DNA of 11,891 nt from an uncultured Flavobacterium sp. (GTDB lineage Bacteria; Bacteroidota; Bacteroidia; Flavobacteriales; Flavobacteriaceae): positions 1 to 11,891 of the forward strand of contig NZ_CAMIHH010000098.1 of assembly GCF_946220915.1 (NCBI RefSeq). The letters run 5' to 3'. Position numbers and translations under genes: made by a program. Below, in pieces: positions 1-6,650 of the stretch. The notes under the pieces are model-generated. The model was given only the letters and a program-made list of their open reading frames with translations, did no database searches and was not told the DNA's origin. Every line of letters starts with the position of its first letter. Position 1 is the first letter of the stretch.

Positions 1-1791
1 GATATTGATATTAGTAATTTGACTGTTTTGGAACAGCTTGATGTATCAGAAAATCCTCTAGAATTACTGGACTTGACTAACAATATTATGCTTAAGGAGC
101 TAGTGTGCTATTATACGAATATAGAAACGCTAATTATTCCTGATCTCGAATTTTTGCAAGATTTTTATTGTGGAGGAGACAACTTAACTCATGTAAATAT
201 AGGCTATCTCCCAAGCCTTAATGGCGCTGCTTTTAACTACTCCTCAGTTCAGGAATTAGATTTCAGTAACTGTCCAAATCTTGAAGGCATATTTTTTTCA
301 GGTTCGGATCTTAAATTCTTAAATATAAAAAACGGTCCGCAAGTTGTTTCGCTAAATGTGAGTTTTAGTGAAGAAGGTGGTTTTTTGTGTATTGATGATG
401 GGGAGCAGCAAACGCTTCCACTATGGATTCAATACGGTATAAATATTAACTCTTACTGCACCTTTACCCCCGGAGGTAACTACAATGTCATCACTGGCTC
501 ATTGCTTTTCAATAATGATGGCAATTGCGATTCGAGCGGTTCGGTCATCAGCAACATAAAACTTGACATCAATGATGGAACGGAAAGCGGCTCGACAATA
601 AGCAGCACAGGCCTCTACAACTTTTTCACTCAAGGAGGTACTTACACCGTTACTCCCGATTTTGAAAATGACTTCTTCACCATTACCCCGCCGTTTGCCG
701 AAATAACTTTTACCGAAGTCGACAGCCTCGTAACCACCCAAAACTTCTGCCTCACACCAAACGGCAACCATCCCGACCTTGATGTTGTGATTGTGCCTTT
801 TGGCGCACGCCCGGGCTTTGATGCTAATTATAAAATCATTTACAGCAATAAAGGCAACCAGACATTATCGGGGGATATTGTGTTTACCTACCAGGAGGAT
901 GTGCTCGATTTTGTAGCGGCCAATCCTCCACAGGACTCATCATCTTCGGGAACTTTGACATGGAATTATACCGGCCTTGCACCTTTCCAGCAAAGAGAAA
1001 TATTTGTAACGCTAAATGTCAACGGCCCAATGGAAATTCCTGCCATAAACATCGATGATGTACTTGATTTTACAGCGGCCATTAGTCCGGTTACAGATGA
1101 TGAAATGCCTGGAGATAATGCTTTTGAGTTGAAAGAAATAATGGTAGGCTCTTACGACCCGAATGACATTACCTGCCTTGAGGGCAATTCAGTCCATCCC
1201 GATAAGATTGGGGAGTACCTGCACTACAATATCAACTTCGAAAATACGGGAACCGCACCCGCAACTTTCATAGTCGTAAAAGATGTGATTGATACTACGC
1301 AGTTCGATATGGCTACCTTACAAATGATCAATGCTTCGCACCCTGTTCAGGCGACCATTACAGGTAATAAAGTGGAGTTCCGTTTTGACGATATCAACCT
1401 GGGGCCGGAAGGAAAAGGCAACGTAGTGTTCAAAATAAAAACACTTAATACACTTCAGATAAACGATGACGTGACCCAACAGGCAGATATTTTCTTTGAT
1501 TACAACTGGCCGATAGTGACCAACGAAGCTACTACGGTATTTGAAGTATTGCGCCGGGGTGAATTTGAAAAGGACAATACTGTAAGGATCTATCCTAACC
1601 CATCCAATGGCCTGGTAAACATTACGGCAGCTTCTGGCATAAAATCGGTACAACTGTATGACATGCAGGGCAGGCTGTTGCAGGCCGGCAGCAATGCTTC
1701 ATTTGACATTTCGGGCCGGGCTGCGGGAATGTACTTTGTAAGAGTGCTTACCGAAGCGGGGATGAAGGTGGAGAAAGTTGTGAAGAAATAA
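1..1791 (+). CDS. T9SS-secreted leucine-rich-repeat protein with type A C-terminal sorting domain (5' end outside window)
   Basis: The reading frame is open from base 1, so the true start lies upstream; the in-frame TTG at 19 is not a convincing start. 596 residues are visible. Residues 1-125 are irregular leucine-rich repeats (LDVSENPLELLDLTNN, LDFSNCPNLEGI). Residues 163-252 look like a carboxypeptidase-regulatory/SdrD-type beta domain beginning GSLLFNNDGNCD. Residues 257-375 resemble a DUF11-like beta sandwich. Residues 382-515 match the conserved YDPNDxxxxEG...FENTGTAPA...IFFDYNWPIVTN block found before sorting domains (DUF7619-like). Residues 528-596 form a type A T9SS sorting domain: VRIYPNPSNG, VQLYDMQGRLL, GMYFVRV and a lysine-rich end. 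The family expectation is Sec export, T9SS passage through the outer membrane, then release or surface attachment. The ligand is unknown. The LRR part is much more AT-rich than the rest. Confidence 0.9.
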   Translation, partial: DIDISNLTVLEQLDVSENPLELLDLTNNIMLKELVCYYTNIETLIIPDLEFLQDFYCGGDNLTHVNIGYLPSLNGAAFNYSSVQELDFSNCPNLEGIFFSGSDLKFLNIKNGPQVVSLNVSFSEEGGFLCIDDGEQQTLPLWIQYGININSYCTFTPGGNYNVITGSLLFNNDGNCDSSGSVISNIKLDINDGTESGSTISSTGLYNFFTQGGTYTVTPDFENDFFTITPPFAEITFTEVDSLVTTQNFCLTPNGNHPDLDVVIVPFGARPGFDANYKIIYSNKGNQTLSGDIVFTYQEDVLDFVAANPPQDSSSSGTLTWNYTGLAPFQQREIFVTLNVNGPMEIPAINIDDVLDFTAAISPVTDDEMPGDNAFELKEIMVGSYDPNDITCLEGNSVHPDKIGEYLHYNINFENTGTAPATFIVVKDVIDTTQFDMATLQMINASHPVQATITGNKVEFRFDDINLGPEGKGNVVFKIKTLNTLQINDDVTQQADIFFDYNWPIVTNEATTVFEVLRRGEFEKDNTVRIYPNPSNGLVNITAASGIKSVQLYDMQGRLLQAGSNASFDISGRAAGMYFVRVLTEAGMKVEKVVKK

Positions 1792-1809
1792 ATTTCCGGT
1801 ATGCCATAC

Positions 1810-1849
1810 TAAAACAGTACCATTGACAGTTTAATTAAAGACTGTTTTA
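1810..1849 (+). repeat. Imperfect terminator-like inverted repeat after the LRR gene
   Basis: TAAAACAGT (1810-1818) and ACTGTTTTA (1841-1849) are exact 9-base inverted arms around a 22-base AT-rich loop. The hairpin is A/T-rich with a long loop and no following T run, so it is a weak terminator at best. It may protect the 3' end of the LRR-protein mRNA ahead of the stronger hairpin at 1888. Confidence 0.3.
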
Positions 1850-1887
1850 TTACTGTTATTTCAATTATTACTTTGTTTCTGTTCTGG

Positions 1888-1914
1888 AGCCGTGGCGAAA
1901 GCTGCGGCTTTTTT
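1888..1914 (+). terminator. Intrinsic terminator downstream of the LRR/T9SS cargo gene
   Basis: AGCCGTGGC (1888-1896) pairs with GCTGCGGCT (1901-1909) through nine pairs, two of them G-U, closed by a GAAA tetraloop and followed by six T (1909-1914). The T run lies on the plus-strand side, so it should end transcription from the LRR gene about 100 bases after its stop codon. It insulates the hydroxylase gene that starts at 2032. Confidence 0.8.
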
Positions 1915-1975
1915 GCATTGCTTATCTTTTAACCAACTAAAGGCAATAGAGGAAAATTGAATATATACTTTACGA

Positions 1976-2009
1976 TTTAGAGATATTAAATGAGAAATTC
2001 GTAATTTTA
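1976..2009 (+). promoter_or_regulatory. Candidate promoter of the aromatic amino acid hydroxylase gene
   Basis: TAATTTTA at 2002-2009 fits the Bacteroidota -7 consensus TAnnTTTG except for its last base. TTTA at 1976-1979 is a poor match to the -33 TTTG box, 22 bases upstream. A start near 2016 would give a leader of about 15 bases. The gene must start its own transcript because a terminator precedes it. No Shine-Dalgarno sequence is visible. Confidence 0.35.
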
Positions 2010-2031
2010 CGAAGTTACTAATGAACAAATT

Positions 2032-3792
2032 ATGAACGCACCGATTGAGAGCAATCCGCTGATTGAGAGGCTTCCGAAGCATTTGAGGCAATTTATAAAA
2101 CCACAGGATTATAGCGACTACACACCTATAAACCAAGCTGTTTGGCGCTATGTAATGCGCAAGAACGTAGATTACCTGAGCAGGGTGGCGCACAGCTCTT
2201 ACCTCGACGGGCTGAAAAAAACCGGCATTGAGATTGACAATATCCCGAGCATGTATGGCATGAACCGCATATTACGCGAAATTGGCTGGGCTGCCGTGGC
2301 TGTGGACGGATTTATCCCGCCCAATGCGTTCATGGAATTCCAGGCCTATAACGTACTGGTAATCGCATCGGACATTCGCCAGCTGGAACATATAGAATAC
2401 ACTCCCGCCCCGGACATCATCCATGAAGGGGCCGGGCATGCGCCGATAATCGCCAATCCGGAATATGCAGAATACCTGAGGCGCTTTGGCGAAATAGGCT
2501 GTAAGGCCATATCATCGGCACGGGATTATGAGATATATGAAGCGATACGCCTGCTGTCAATTTTGAAAGAGGCAGAAGGCACGCCGCAGGATGAGATTGA
2601 TGCCATTGAGAAACGAGTGGACGAATTGCAAAATGAAGTGGCAGAACCTTCGGAAATGGCACTTATCCGCAACCTGCACTGGTGGACCGTAGAATACGGC
2701 CTCATAGGTACTGTTGAAAACCCGAAAATATATGGTGCCGGGCTGCTTTCCTCCATTGGTGAAAGCGCGTGGTGCATGACCGATAATGTTGGGAAACTGC
2801 CCTACGACCTTGAAGCTGCCTATCAGGGGTTTGACATTACCAAGCCGCAGCCACAGCTGTTCGTTACACCCGACTTTGCCTTCCTGAGCCAGGTGCTTGA
2901 AGAATTTGCCAACAAAATGGCTTTGCGCACTGGTGGGCTTTCCGGCCTGCAAAAGCTTATTAAATCAAAAGCACTTGGCACAATAGAGCTGAGCACAGGC
3001 ATACAAATTTCGGGAACGTTTACCAATGTCATAGAAAATGACGGAAAGCCCGTATACATACAAACTACCGGCAAAACAGCGCTGGCATTCCGGGATAAGG
3101 AACTGGTAGGCCATGGCACTGATTATCATTCTGAAGGTTTCGGCAGCCCGGTAGGCAAGCTGGTGGGCATTAACCTTGCTATCGAAGACATGAGCCCGCG
3201 CGACCTGAAAGCGTATGATATTTATGAAGGCCTGCGCGTAACACTGGAGTTTGAAGGCGACGTAAAAGTGAGCGGCGAGATCATTACCGGAACGCGCAAT
3301 ATTCAGGGAAAAATCATTATCATCAGTTTTAAGGACTGCATGGTAACGCACGGCGATACGGTACTGTTCCAGCCGGAATGGGGCATTTATGACATGGCTG
3401 TGGGCAAGAAGGTGGTTTCTGCTTATTCAGGCCCTGCCGATGTGAACAGCTTCGACCTGATCACGCACATTCCGTCGAGCAAGACCATCAAGGCGAAAAA
3501 ATCGGCAGAACGTGAAGAACTGGAAAGTTTATACCAAAATATCCGCAGCATAAGGGAAGGCGAACAACAGCAGCTTACCATTGCAGCCGTCTTTGCAAAA
3601 CTTAAGCAGGATCACCCGAATGACTGGCTGCTATCAGTAGAGATTACCGAACTCCTTGCCAAAGAGGATGATAACGGGCTGCTGCAAGAAGTGATGGCAC
3701 ACCTTGACAGCGTTAAAAATAAACGCCCGGAAGTTGCCCACCTTATCAATGGCGGCCTCGACCTGGTATTTGAAAAGGAAAAAACGGTTTAA
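2032..3792 (+). CDS. Aromatic amino acid hydroxylase (phenylalanine 4-monooxygenase-like, long form)
   Basis: 586 residues. It is predicted to be a cytoplasmic non-haem iron, pterin-dependent monooxygenase, most likely converting phenylalanine to tyrosine; tyrosine or tryptophan as substrate cannot be excluded. The iron-binding signature PDIIHEGAGHAPI supplies H131 and H136, and HWWTVEYGL supplies E221, equivalent to the two-His/one-Glu triad of human PAH (H285, H290, E330). The second His and Glu are 85 residues apart rather than about 40, because of a charged helical insertion (about 165-208). Catalytic similarity ends near residue 310. Typical short bacterial enzymes have roughly 260-300 residues. 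Here a beta-rich region (315-470) with two similar halves and a charged helical tail (485-586) follow. There is no N-terminal ACT domain. The ATG at 2032 is chosen because the only nearby upstream ATG (2021) stops after four codons. No pterin-recycling gene is adjacent. Confidence 0.88.
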   Translation: MNAPIESNPLIERLPKHLRQFIKPQDYSDYTPINQAVWRYVMRKNVDYLSRVAHSSYLDGLKKTGIEIDNIPSMYGMNRILREIGWAAVAVDGFIPPNAFMEFQAYNVLVIASDIRQLEHIEYTPAPDIIHEGAGHAPIIANPEYAEYLRRFGEIGCKAISSARDYEIYEAIRLLSILKEAEGTPQDEIDAIEKRVDELQNEVAEPSEMALIRNLHWWTVEYGLIGTVENPKIYGAGLLSSIGESAWCMTDNVGKLPYDLEAAYQGFDITKPQPQLFVTPDFAFLSQVLEEFANKMALRTGGLSGLQKLIKSKALGTIELSTGIQISGTFTNVIENDGKPVYIQTTGKTALAFRDKELVGHGTDYHSEGFGSPVGKLVGINLAIEDMSPRDLKAYDIYEGLRVTLEFEGDVKVSGEIITGTRNIQGKIIIISFKDCMVTHGDTVLFQPEWGIYDMAVGKKVVSAYSGPADVNSFDLITHIPSSKTIKAKKSAEREELESLYQNIRSIREGEQQQLTIAAVFAKLKQDHPNDWLLSVEITELLAKEDDNGLLQEVMAHLDSVKNKRPEVAHLINGGLDLVFEKEKTV

Positions 3793-3860
3793 GCCTTTTC
3801 TAATTCACGGATCATACAAGTGCCGGATGTATTTTCGGGCAATTGGATGATACGTGGTTT

Positions 3861-3884
3861 TTTCATCTGCAAAATCAGGTGAAA
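3861..3884. repeat. Small hairpin downstream of the hydroxylase gene
   Basis: TTTCATCTG (3861-3869) pairs with CAGGTGAAA (3876-3884), nine pairs with one G-U, across a six-base loop. No T run follows on either strand in the terminator position, so its role is unclear. It lies in the 144-bp gap between convergent genes, next to a second hairpin. Confidence 0.3.
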
Positions 3885-3892
3885 GCGGATTC

Positions 3893-3924
3893 ATTTTCGG
3901 CATTTCGACGATATTGCCGAAAAT
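3893..3924. terminator. Hairpin between the convergent hydroxylase and DUF4230 genes
   Basis: ATTTTCGGCA (3893-3902) and TGCCGAAAAT (3915-3924) are perfect 10-base inverted arms around a 12-base loop. The hairpin ends 12 bases from the DUF4230 stop codon and lies about 100 bases beyond the hydroxylase stop. The position suits a shared two-way terminator, but there is no proper T run outside the stem, so termination is inferred from position and symmetry only. Confidence 0.45.
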
Positions 3925-3936
3925 AAATCTAAGCCG

Positions 3937-4557
3937 TCAGTCGGAAAAAATCCCGTCATTAAGCTTTTGGTTATCCATTTGCTGGCCTTTATACTTTAAC
4001 GTCCATCCCATTGTATTGGTGAGTATCAGTATTTTTCCCAATTCGCTTATCAGGCGGTTTTGTGCATTTGTTTTCAGTGACGACTTTTCAATTTTCTTTG
4101 CCAGGCTTTCTTTTACCTGTTTGTTAATCTTGTTGTAATCTTCGCCACCAAATTCATTAAAGCCGTTCTGTTCAATATCGTAATATTTCAATTCCGGATT
4201 TATTTTTATTTCTTCTTTGGGTATGTTAAGTATGGTAATGGTTTTGCTGGCTTCATCAACATCATACTTTACCTGGCTGAGATCGTAGCCTACGGTTACC
4301 TCGGCATTCACGATCACGATGGCTTTCTTTTCTGCGTCAAACAGGTTCAGAAATCCCTTTTTGGTATTTTTATATGTCAGGACCTCGCTAAAGTGGCCTT
4401 CAGTAACAACGAGCTTGCCTACATTGCGAATCTGTTCCCGGATCAGGGCACTTTCCTCTATAACGGTAGTGCCGCTATCATCCTTAAACCCGCAGTATTT
4501 AAATAACAGGATAATTACCCCGATCGCTATAATGCCTAAAAGCGCTTTCCTCACCAT
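3937..4557 (-). CDS. DUF4230 domain-containing membrane-anchored protein
   Basis: 206 residues. The N-terminus has a short basic start and one hydrophobic segment (about 4-22), which looks like a signal anchor; the Cys at 22 is not in a convincing lipobox. The remainder is probably periplasmic and matches the DUF4230 pattern: a region with GKLVVTEGHFSEVLTY (47-62), a strand-rich core with AIVIVNAEVTVGYDL (79-93) and ITILNIPKEEIKINPEL (107-123), then a charged helical C-terminal part (140-175) ending in LTNTMGWTLKY. The family has no established function. It lies 87 bp downstream of the lipid kinase gene on the same strand, so it may be partly co-transcribed, although a weak promoter can be drawn in the gap. 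Confidence 0.8.
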   Translation of the reverse strand: MVRKALLGIIAIGVIILLFKYCGFKDDSGTTVIEESALIREQIRNVGKLVVTEGHFSEVLTYKNTKKGFLNLFDAEKKAIVIVNAEVTVGYDLSQVKYDVDEASKTITILNIPKEEIKINPELKYYDIEQNGFNEFGGEDYNKINKQVKESLAKKIEKSSLKTNAQNRLISELGKILILTNTMGWTLKYKGQQMDNQKLNDGIFSD

Positions 4558-4574
4558 GTTTTTGTTTTAAAGTT

Positions 4575-4604
4575 AATAAGTACTACCGGGCAGAAATGTT
4601 ACAA
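4575..4604 (-). promoter_or_regulatory. Weak candidate promoter upstream of the DUF4230 gene
   Basis: On the minus strand, TTG (4602-4604), a 19-base spacer and TACTTATT (4575-4582) give a partial match to the flavobacterial TTG-N17-23-TAnnTTTG pattern. An overlapping TAACTTTA (4568-4575) fits the -7 box better, but it lies only 10 bases from the start codon and has no well-spaced -33 box. Read-through from the kinase gene is equally possible. Confidence 0.2.
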
Positions 4605-4644
4605 TACCATCAATTGACCCTATTTTGGCGTACAGCCATGATCA

Positions 4645-5523
4645 TCAGGGCACCGCTACTTTCATCTGCCTGTGCAGTATCTTAACCTCAAGCCTTTCTT
4701 CTTCCCCGCAAAATTCGCCATCGATCTGGAAGCACACAGGGAAGTTGGTAGTTATGAGTGCCTGGTCGGTTGTAATGATCTCCACATCTTCCTCACTGTC
4801 CAGCGGTATCTTGCCTGCAATGATTTTTGCTATAAGGAATACGTCCATGCTTTTAAGTATCACGATCTCAAATTTGCCGTCGTCCATTTTACCCATCGGA
4901 TTAATGGTTACGCCGGTACCATAGCGCTGTGTATTGGCAATTACAACCATACGGGCTTCCGTTTCAATTTTTTTGCCGTTAGCTTCAATCGTTGCATGGA
5001 AAGGGGGCTCCAGGCCCGTAAGCGTATTAATGGCCTGTAATGCGTAACCGAGCTTACCCCTTATTTTACTACCTTCATAATTGCGTATCAGTTCGGCATT
5101 AACGCCAATGTCGCTAAGGTGAAGGCTTTTTTTATTATTAATGCAAACCATATCCATCTCCATGACATTACCGTGAAAAGCAATCCTCAGCGTTCCCTGG
5201 AGGTCGTTGGGCAATTCCAGATCTACGGACAGCCCGTTGGCCGATCCTGCAGGCAATACGCCTATGACTACATCGTTATGCTCAACAGCCTCAGCTACTA
5301 TTTTAATGGTGCCGTCGCCCCCGGCAACAAGTATTCGCTCCGGCCTGTGCTCTATGTAAAGGCTGCGTATTGCGTTTTCATCATCATCGCCGGTAGTTTC
5401 AAACTCTATTAAGGCCACACCTTCATTTTTGGCATATCCGCGTACAGCGTTAACTATTTCGGTCTTATCATTCCCTCCCGCTATGGGATTAACAATCAAT
5501 AAACATTTCTTTAGGGCATCCAT
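4645..5523 (-). CDS. Diacylglycerol/lipid kinase, YegS/LCB5 family
   Basis: 292 residues from the ATG at 5523. The frame extends to a TTG at 5574, but those 17 residues lie inside the likely promoter, and family members start close to the LLIVNP strand, so the ATG is preferred. Diagnostic elements are LLIVNPIAGG (8-17), the nucleotide-binding VAGGDGTIKIVAEAV (66-80), the glycine-rich PAGSANGLS (91-99), replacing the commoner GTGNDFA-type loop, and GTGVTINPMGKMDDGKFEIVIL (202-223). The C-terminal beta-sandwich includes QIDGEF (266-271). The expected reaction is ATP-dependent phosphorylation of a membrane lipid such as diacylglycerol. The family also includes sphingoid-base kinases, and many Bacteroidota make sphingolipids, so the substrate stays open. 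It is divergent from an App1-type phosphatase gene, which could catalyse the reverse reaction. Confidence 0.88.
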   Translation of the reverse strand: MDALKKCLLIVNPIAGGNDKTEIVNAVRGYAKNEGVALIEFETTGDDDENAIRSLYIEHRPERILVAGGDGTIKIVAEAVEHNDVVIGVLPAGSANGLSVDLELPNDLQGTLRIAFHGNVMEMDMVCINNKKSLHLSDIGVNAELIRNYEGSKIRGKLGYALQAINTLTGLEPPFHATIEANGKKIETEARMVVIANTQRYGTGVTINPMGKMDDGKFEIVILKSMDVFLIAKIIAGKIPLDSEEDVEIITTDQALITTNFPVCFQIDGEFCGEEERLEVKILHRQMKVAVP

Positions 5524-5537
5524 CCTGAATTTTTTAC

Positions 5538-5545
5538 TAAATTTA
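5538..5545 (+). promoter_or_regulatory. Possible -7 box for the App1 gene
   Basis: TAAATTTA fits TAnnTTTG except for the last base and would start transcription near 5552, about 38 bases before the ATG at 5590. A second near-match, TAAATTTT (5580-5587), abuts the start codon. Neither has a good -33 box, so this is a weak call within the 66-bp A/T-rich divergent gap. Confidence 0.2.
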
Positions 5546-5571
5546 AAAAAATAGAAGCCGGTAACTCTTAT

Positions 5572-5599
5572 CAAATTTATAAATTTTTCATGAAGCCAA
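5572..5599 (-). promoter_or_regulatory. Promoter of the lipid kinase gene, overlapping the App1 start codon
   Basis: On the minus strand, TTG (5597-5599), a 17-base spacer and TAAATTTG (5572-5579) match the Bacteroidota consensus TTG-N17-23-TAnnTTTG at every defined position. A start near 5565 gives a leader of about 40 bases before the ATG at 5523, which supports that start over the TTG at 5574. The -33 box lies within codons 3-4 of the divergent App1 gene. Confidence 0.6.
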
Positions 5600-6558
5600 T
5601 TTTAAAACTATACCGAGGCTATGCCAATGAGCAGGAACTCATTGTTTTTGGACACGTATTCCGGCCTAATACTGCAGGTGATTATGAATTTGAGAAGAAG
5701 CGTTTTAAAAATGCAAAATCCATTATACGGATGTTCCGCATCAAGACCATCCCAAATGCTGATGTTTACCTGGAGCATAACGGGATGAAGATTCATACGA
5801 AAGCGCTTGAAGATGGTTATTTTAAATTCTGCATCCCACTGAACAAGGACCTCAGGTACGGCTGGAATGACTACTATGTAAGCATTTTTCATGAGGGAAA
5901 TGAAATCCGTGAAAAAGGGACGTACATAAGGCCATACGAAGGCAATCTTGGCTTTATATCTGATATTGACGATACTTTCCTTGTTTCACATACACGAAAT
6001 GCATTCAAGAAGCTCTATATCCTTTTGTGGAAAAACATAAATAAACGCAAAATATATGATGACGTGGTTCCGCATTACCAGGCGCTTAGCACTTCGGGGC
6101 GTAATACAAAAGAAGAGACCAATGCTTTTTTTTATGTATCCAGCAGTGAGTGGAACCTGTACAGCTTTATAGTAAAATTTACCGAAAAGCACGAACTGCC
6201 CCGCGCGGTACTGCTGCTTAAAGACATAAAAACCAGCCTGATGGATTTTTTTGTTACAGGGCGTGGCAATCACACCCATAAGTTCGACAAAATAAAGCAC
6301 ATACTTGAATTTTACCCGCATTTGCACTATACACTGTTGGGCGATGATTCGCAGCACGACCCTTATTTATATGAAAATGTATGCAAGATATTCCCGGTTA
6401 CAGTAAAAGCAGTTTACATAAGGCAAACAGGCAGGCATAAAAAAAACAAGGCAACAGATGCCCTGAAAAATATTGAATCAATGGGTGTAGCCGTGTGCTA
6501 TTTTAAAGAGAGCAGCGAGGCAATCGAACATTCACGGAAAATAGGGCTCATCGCCTGA
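5590..6558 (+). CDS. App1-family (DUF2183) phosphatidate phosphatase-like protein
   Basis: 322 residues, no signal peptide or membrane segment. Residues 1-115 form a beta-rich N-terminal region. From 119 a HAD-like App1 catalytic domain follows: the nucleophile motif SDIDDT (124-129, Asp125 and Asp127 being the DxDxT pair), VSSSEWNLY (183-191) as motif II, basic residues around Lys232-Lys236 as the probable motif III, and LLGDDSQHDPYLY (249-261) as motif IV. Yeast App1 removes phosphate from phosphatidate and related lipid phosphates with Mg2+, so a lipid-phosphate phosphatase is the best guess, although the bacterial substrate is unproven. The gene is divergent from the YegS-type kinase 66 bp away, which supports a lipid role. 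All recognisable catalytic residues are present. The ATG at 5590 is the first in frame after the promoter region. Confidence 0.85.
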   Translation: MKPILKLYRGYANEQELIVFGHVFRPNTAGDYEFEKKRFKNAKSIIRMFRIKTIPNADVYLEHNGMKIHTKALEDGYFKFCIPLNKDLRYGWNDYYVSIFHEGNEIREKGTYIRPYEGNLGFISDIDDTFLVSHTRNAFKKLYILLWKNINKRKIYDDVVPHYQALSTSGRNTKEETNAFFYVSSSEWNLYSFIVKFTEKHELPRAVLLLKDIKTSLMDFFVTGRGNHTHKFDKIKHILEFYPHLHYTLLGDDSQHDPYLYENVCKIFPVTVKAVYIRQTGRHKKNKATDALKNIESMGVAVCYFKESSEAIEHSRKIGLIA

Positions 6559-6590
6559 CTCCAGGCATAAGGAACTAATTTTAAGATAGT

Positions 6591-6625
6591 TTTATCTAAA
6601 ACCGTTTACAAAATGGTTAATTTTA
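6591..6625 (+). promoter_or_regulatory. Candidate promoter of the small lipoprotein gene
   Basis: TAATTTTA (6618-6625) is a near -7 box and TTTA (6591-6594) a poor -33 box, 23 bases apart, giving a leader of about 19 bases before the ATG at 6651. An identical TAATTTTA sits at 6576-6583. The same octamer is the proposed -7 box of the hydroxylase gene. Confidence 0.3.
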
Positions 6626-6650
6626 GTATAAATAACCACAAGTAAATAAA

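Noticed and set aside
1868..1875. TTACTTTG as a -7 promoter box on the plus strand
   Set aside because: It has one mismatch at the important A, and a transcript from it would run straight into the terminator at 1888-1914.
2021..2035. Four-codon ORF (ATG AAC AAA TTA TGA) overlapping the hydroxylase start
   Set aside because: It is too short to judge, has no ribosome binding site, and can arise by chance in A/T-rich leaders.
2417..3351. Several long minus-strand frames under the hydroxylase gene
   Set aside because: They mirror the codon structure of a clearly coding plus-strand gene and show no recognisable domain.
3854..4138. A 94-codon plus-strand frame after the hydroxylase
   Set aside because: It is mostly antisense to the DUF4230 gene, and its composition fits a shadow frame.
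5524..5574. Upstream extension of the lipid kinase to a TTG codon at 5574, adding 17 residues
   Set aside because: The TTG lies within a consensus promoter -7 region, and the extra residues (basic and aromatic) precede the usual N-terminal strand of the family. The ATG at 5523 fits better.
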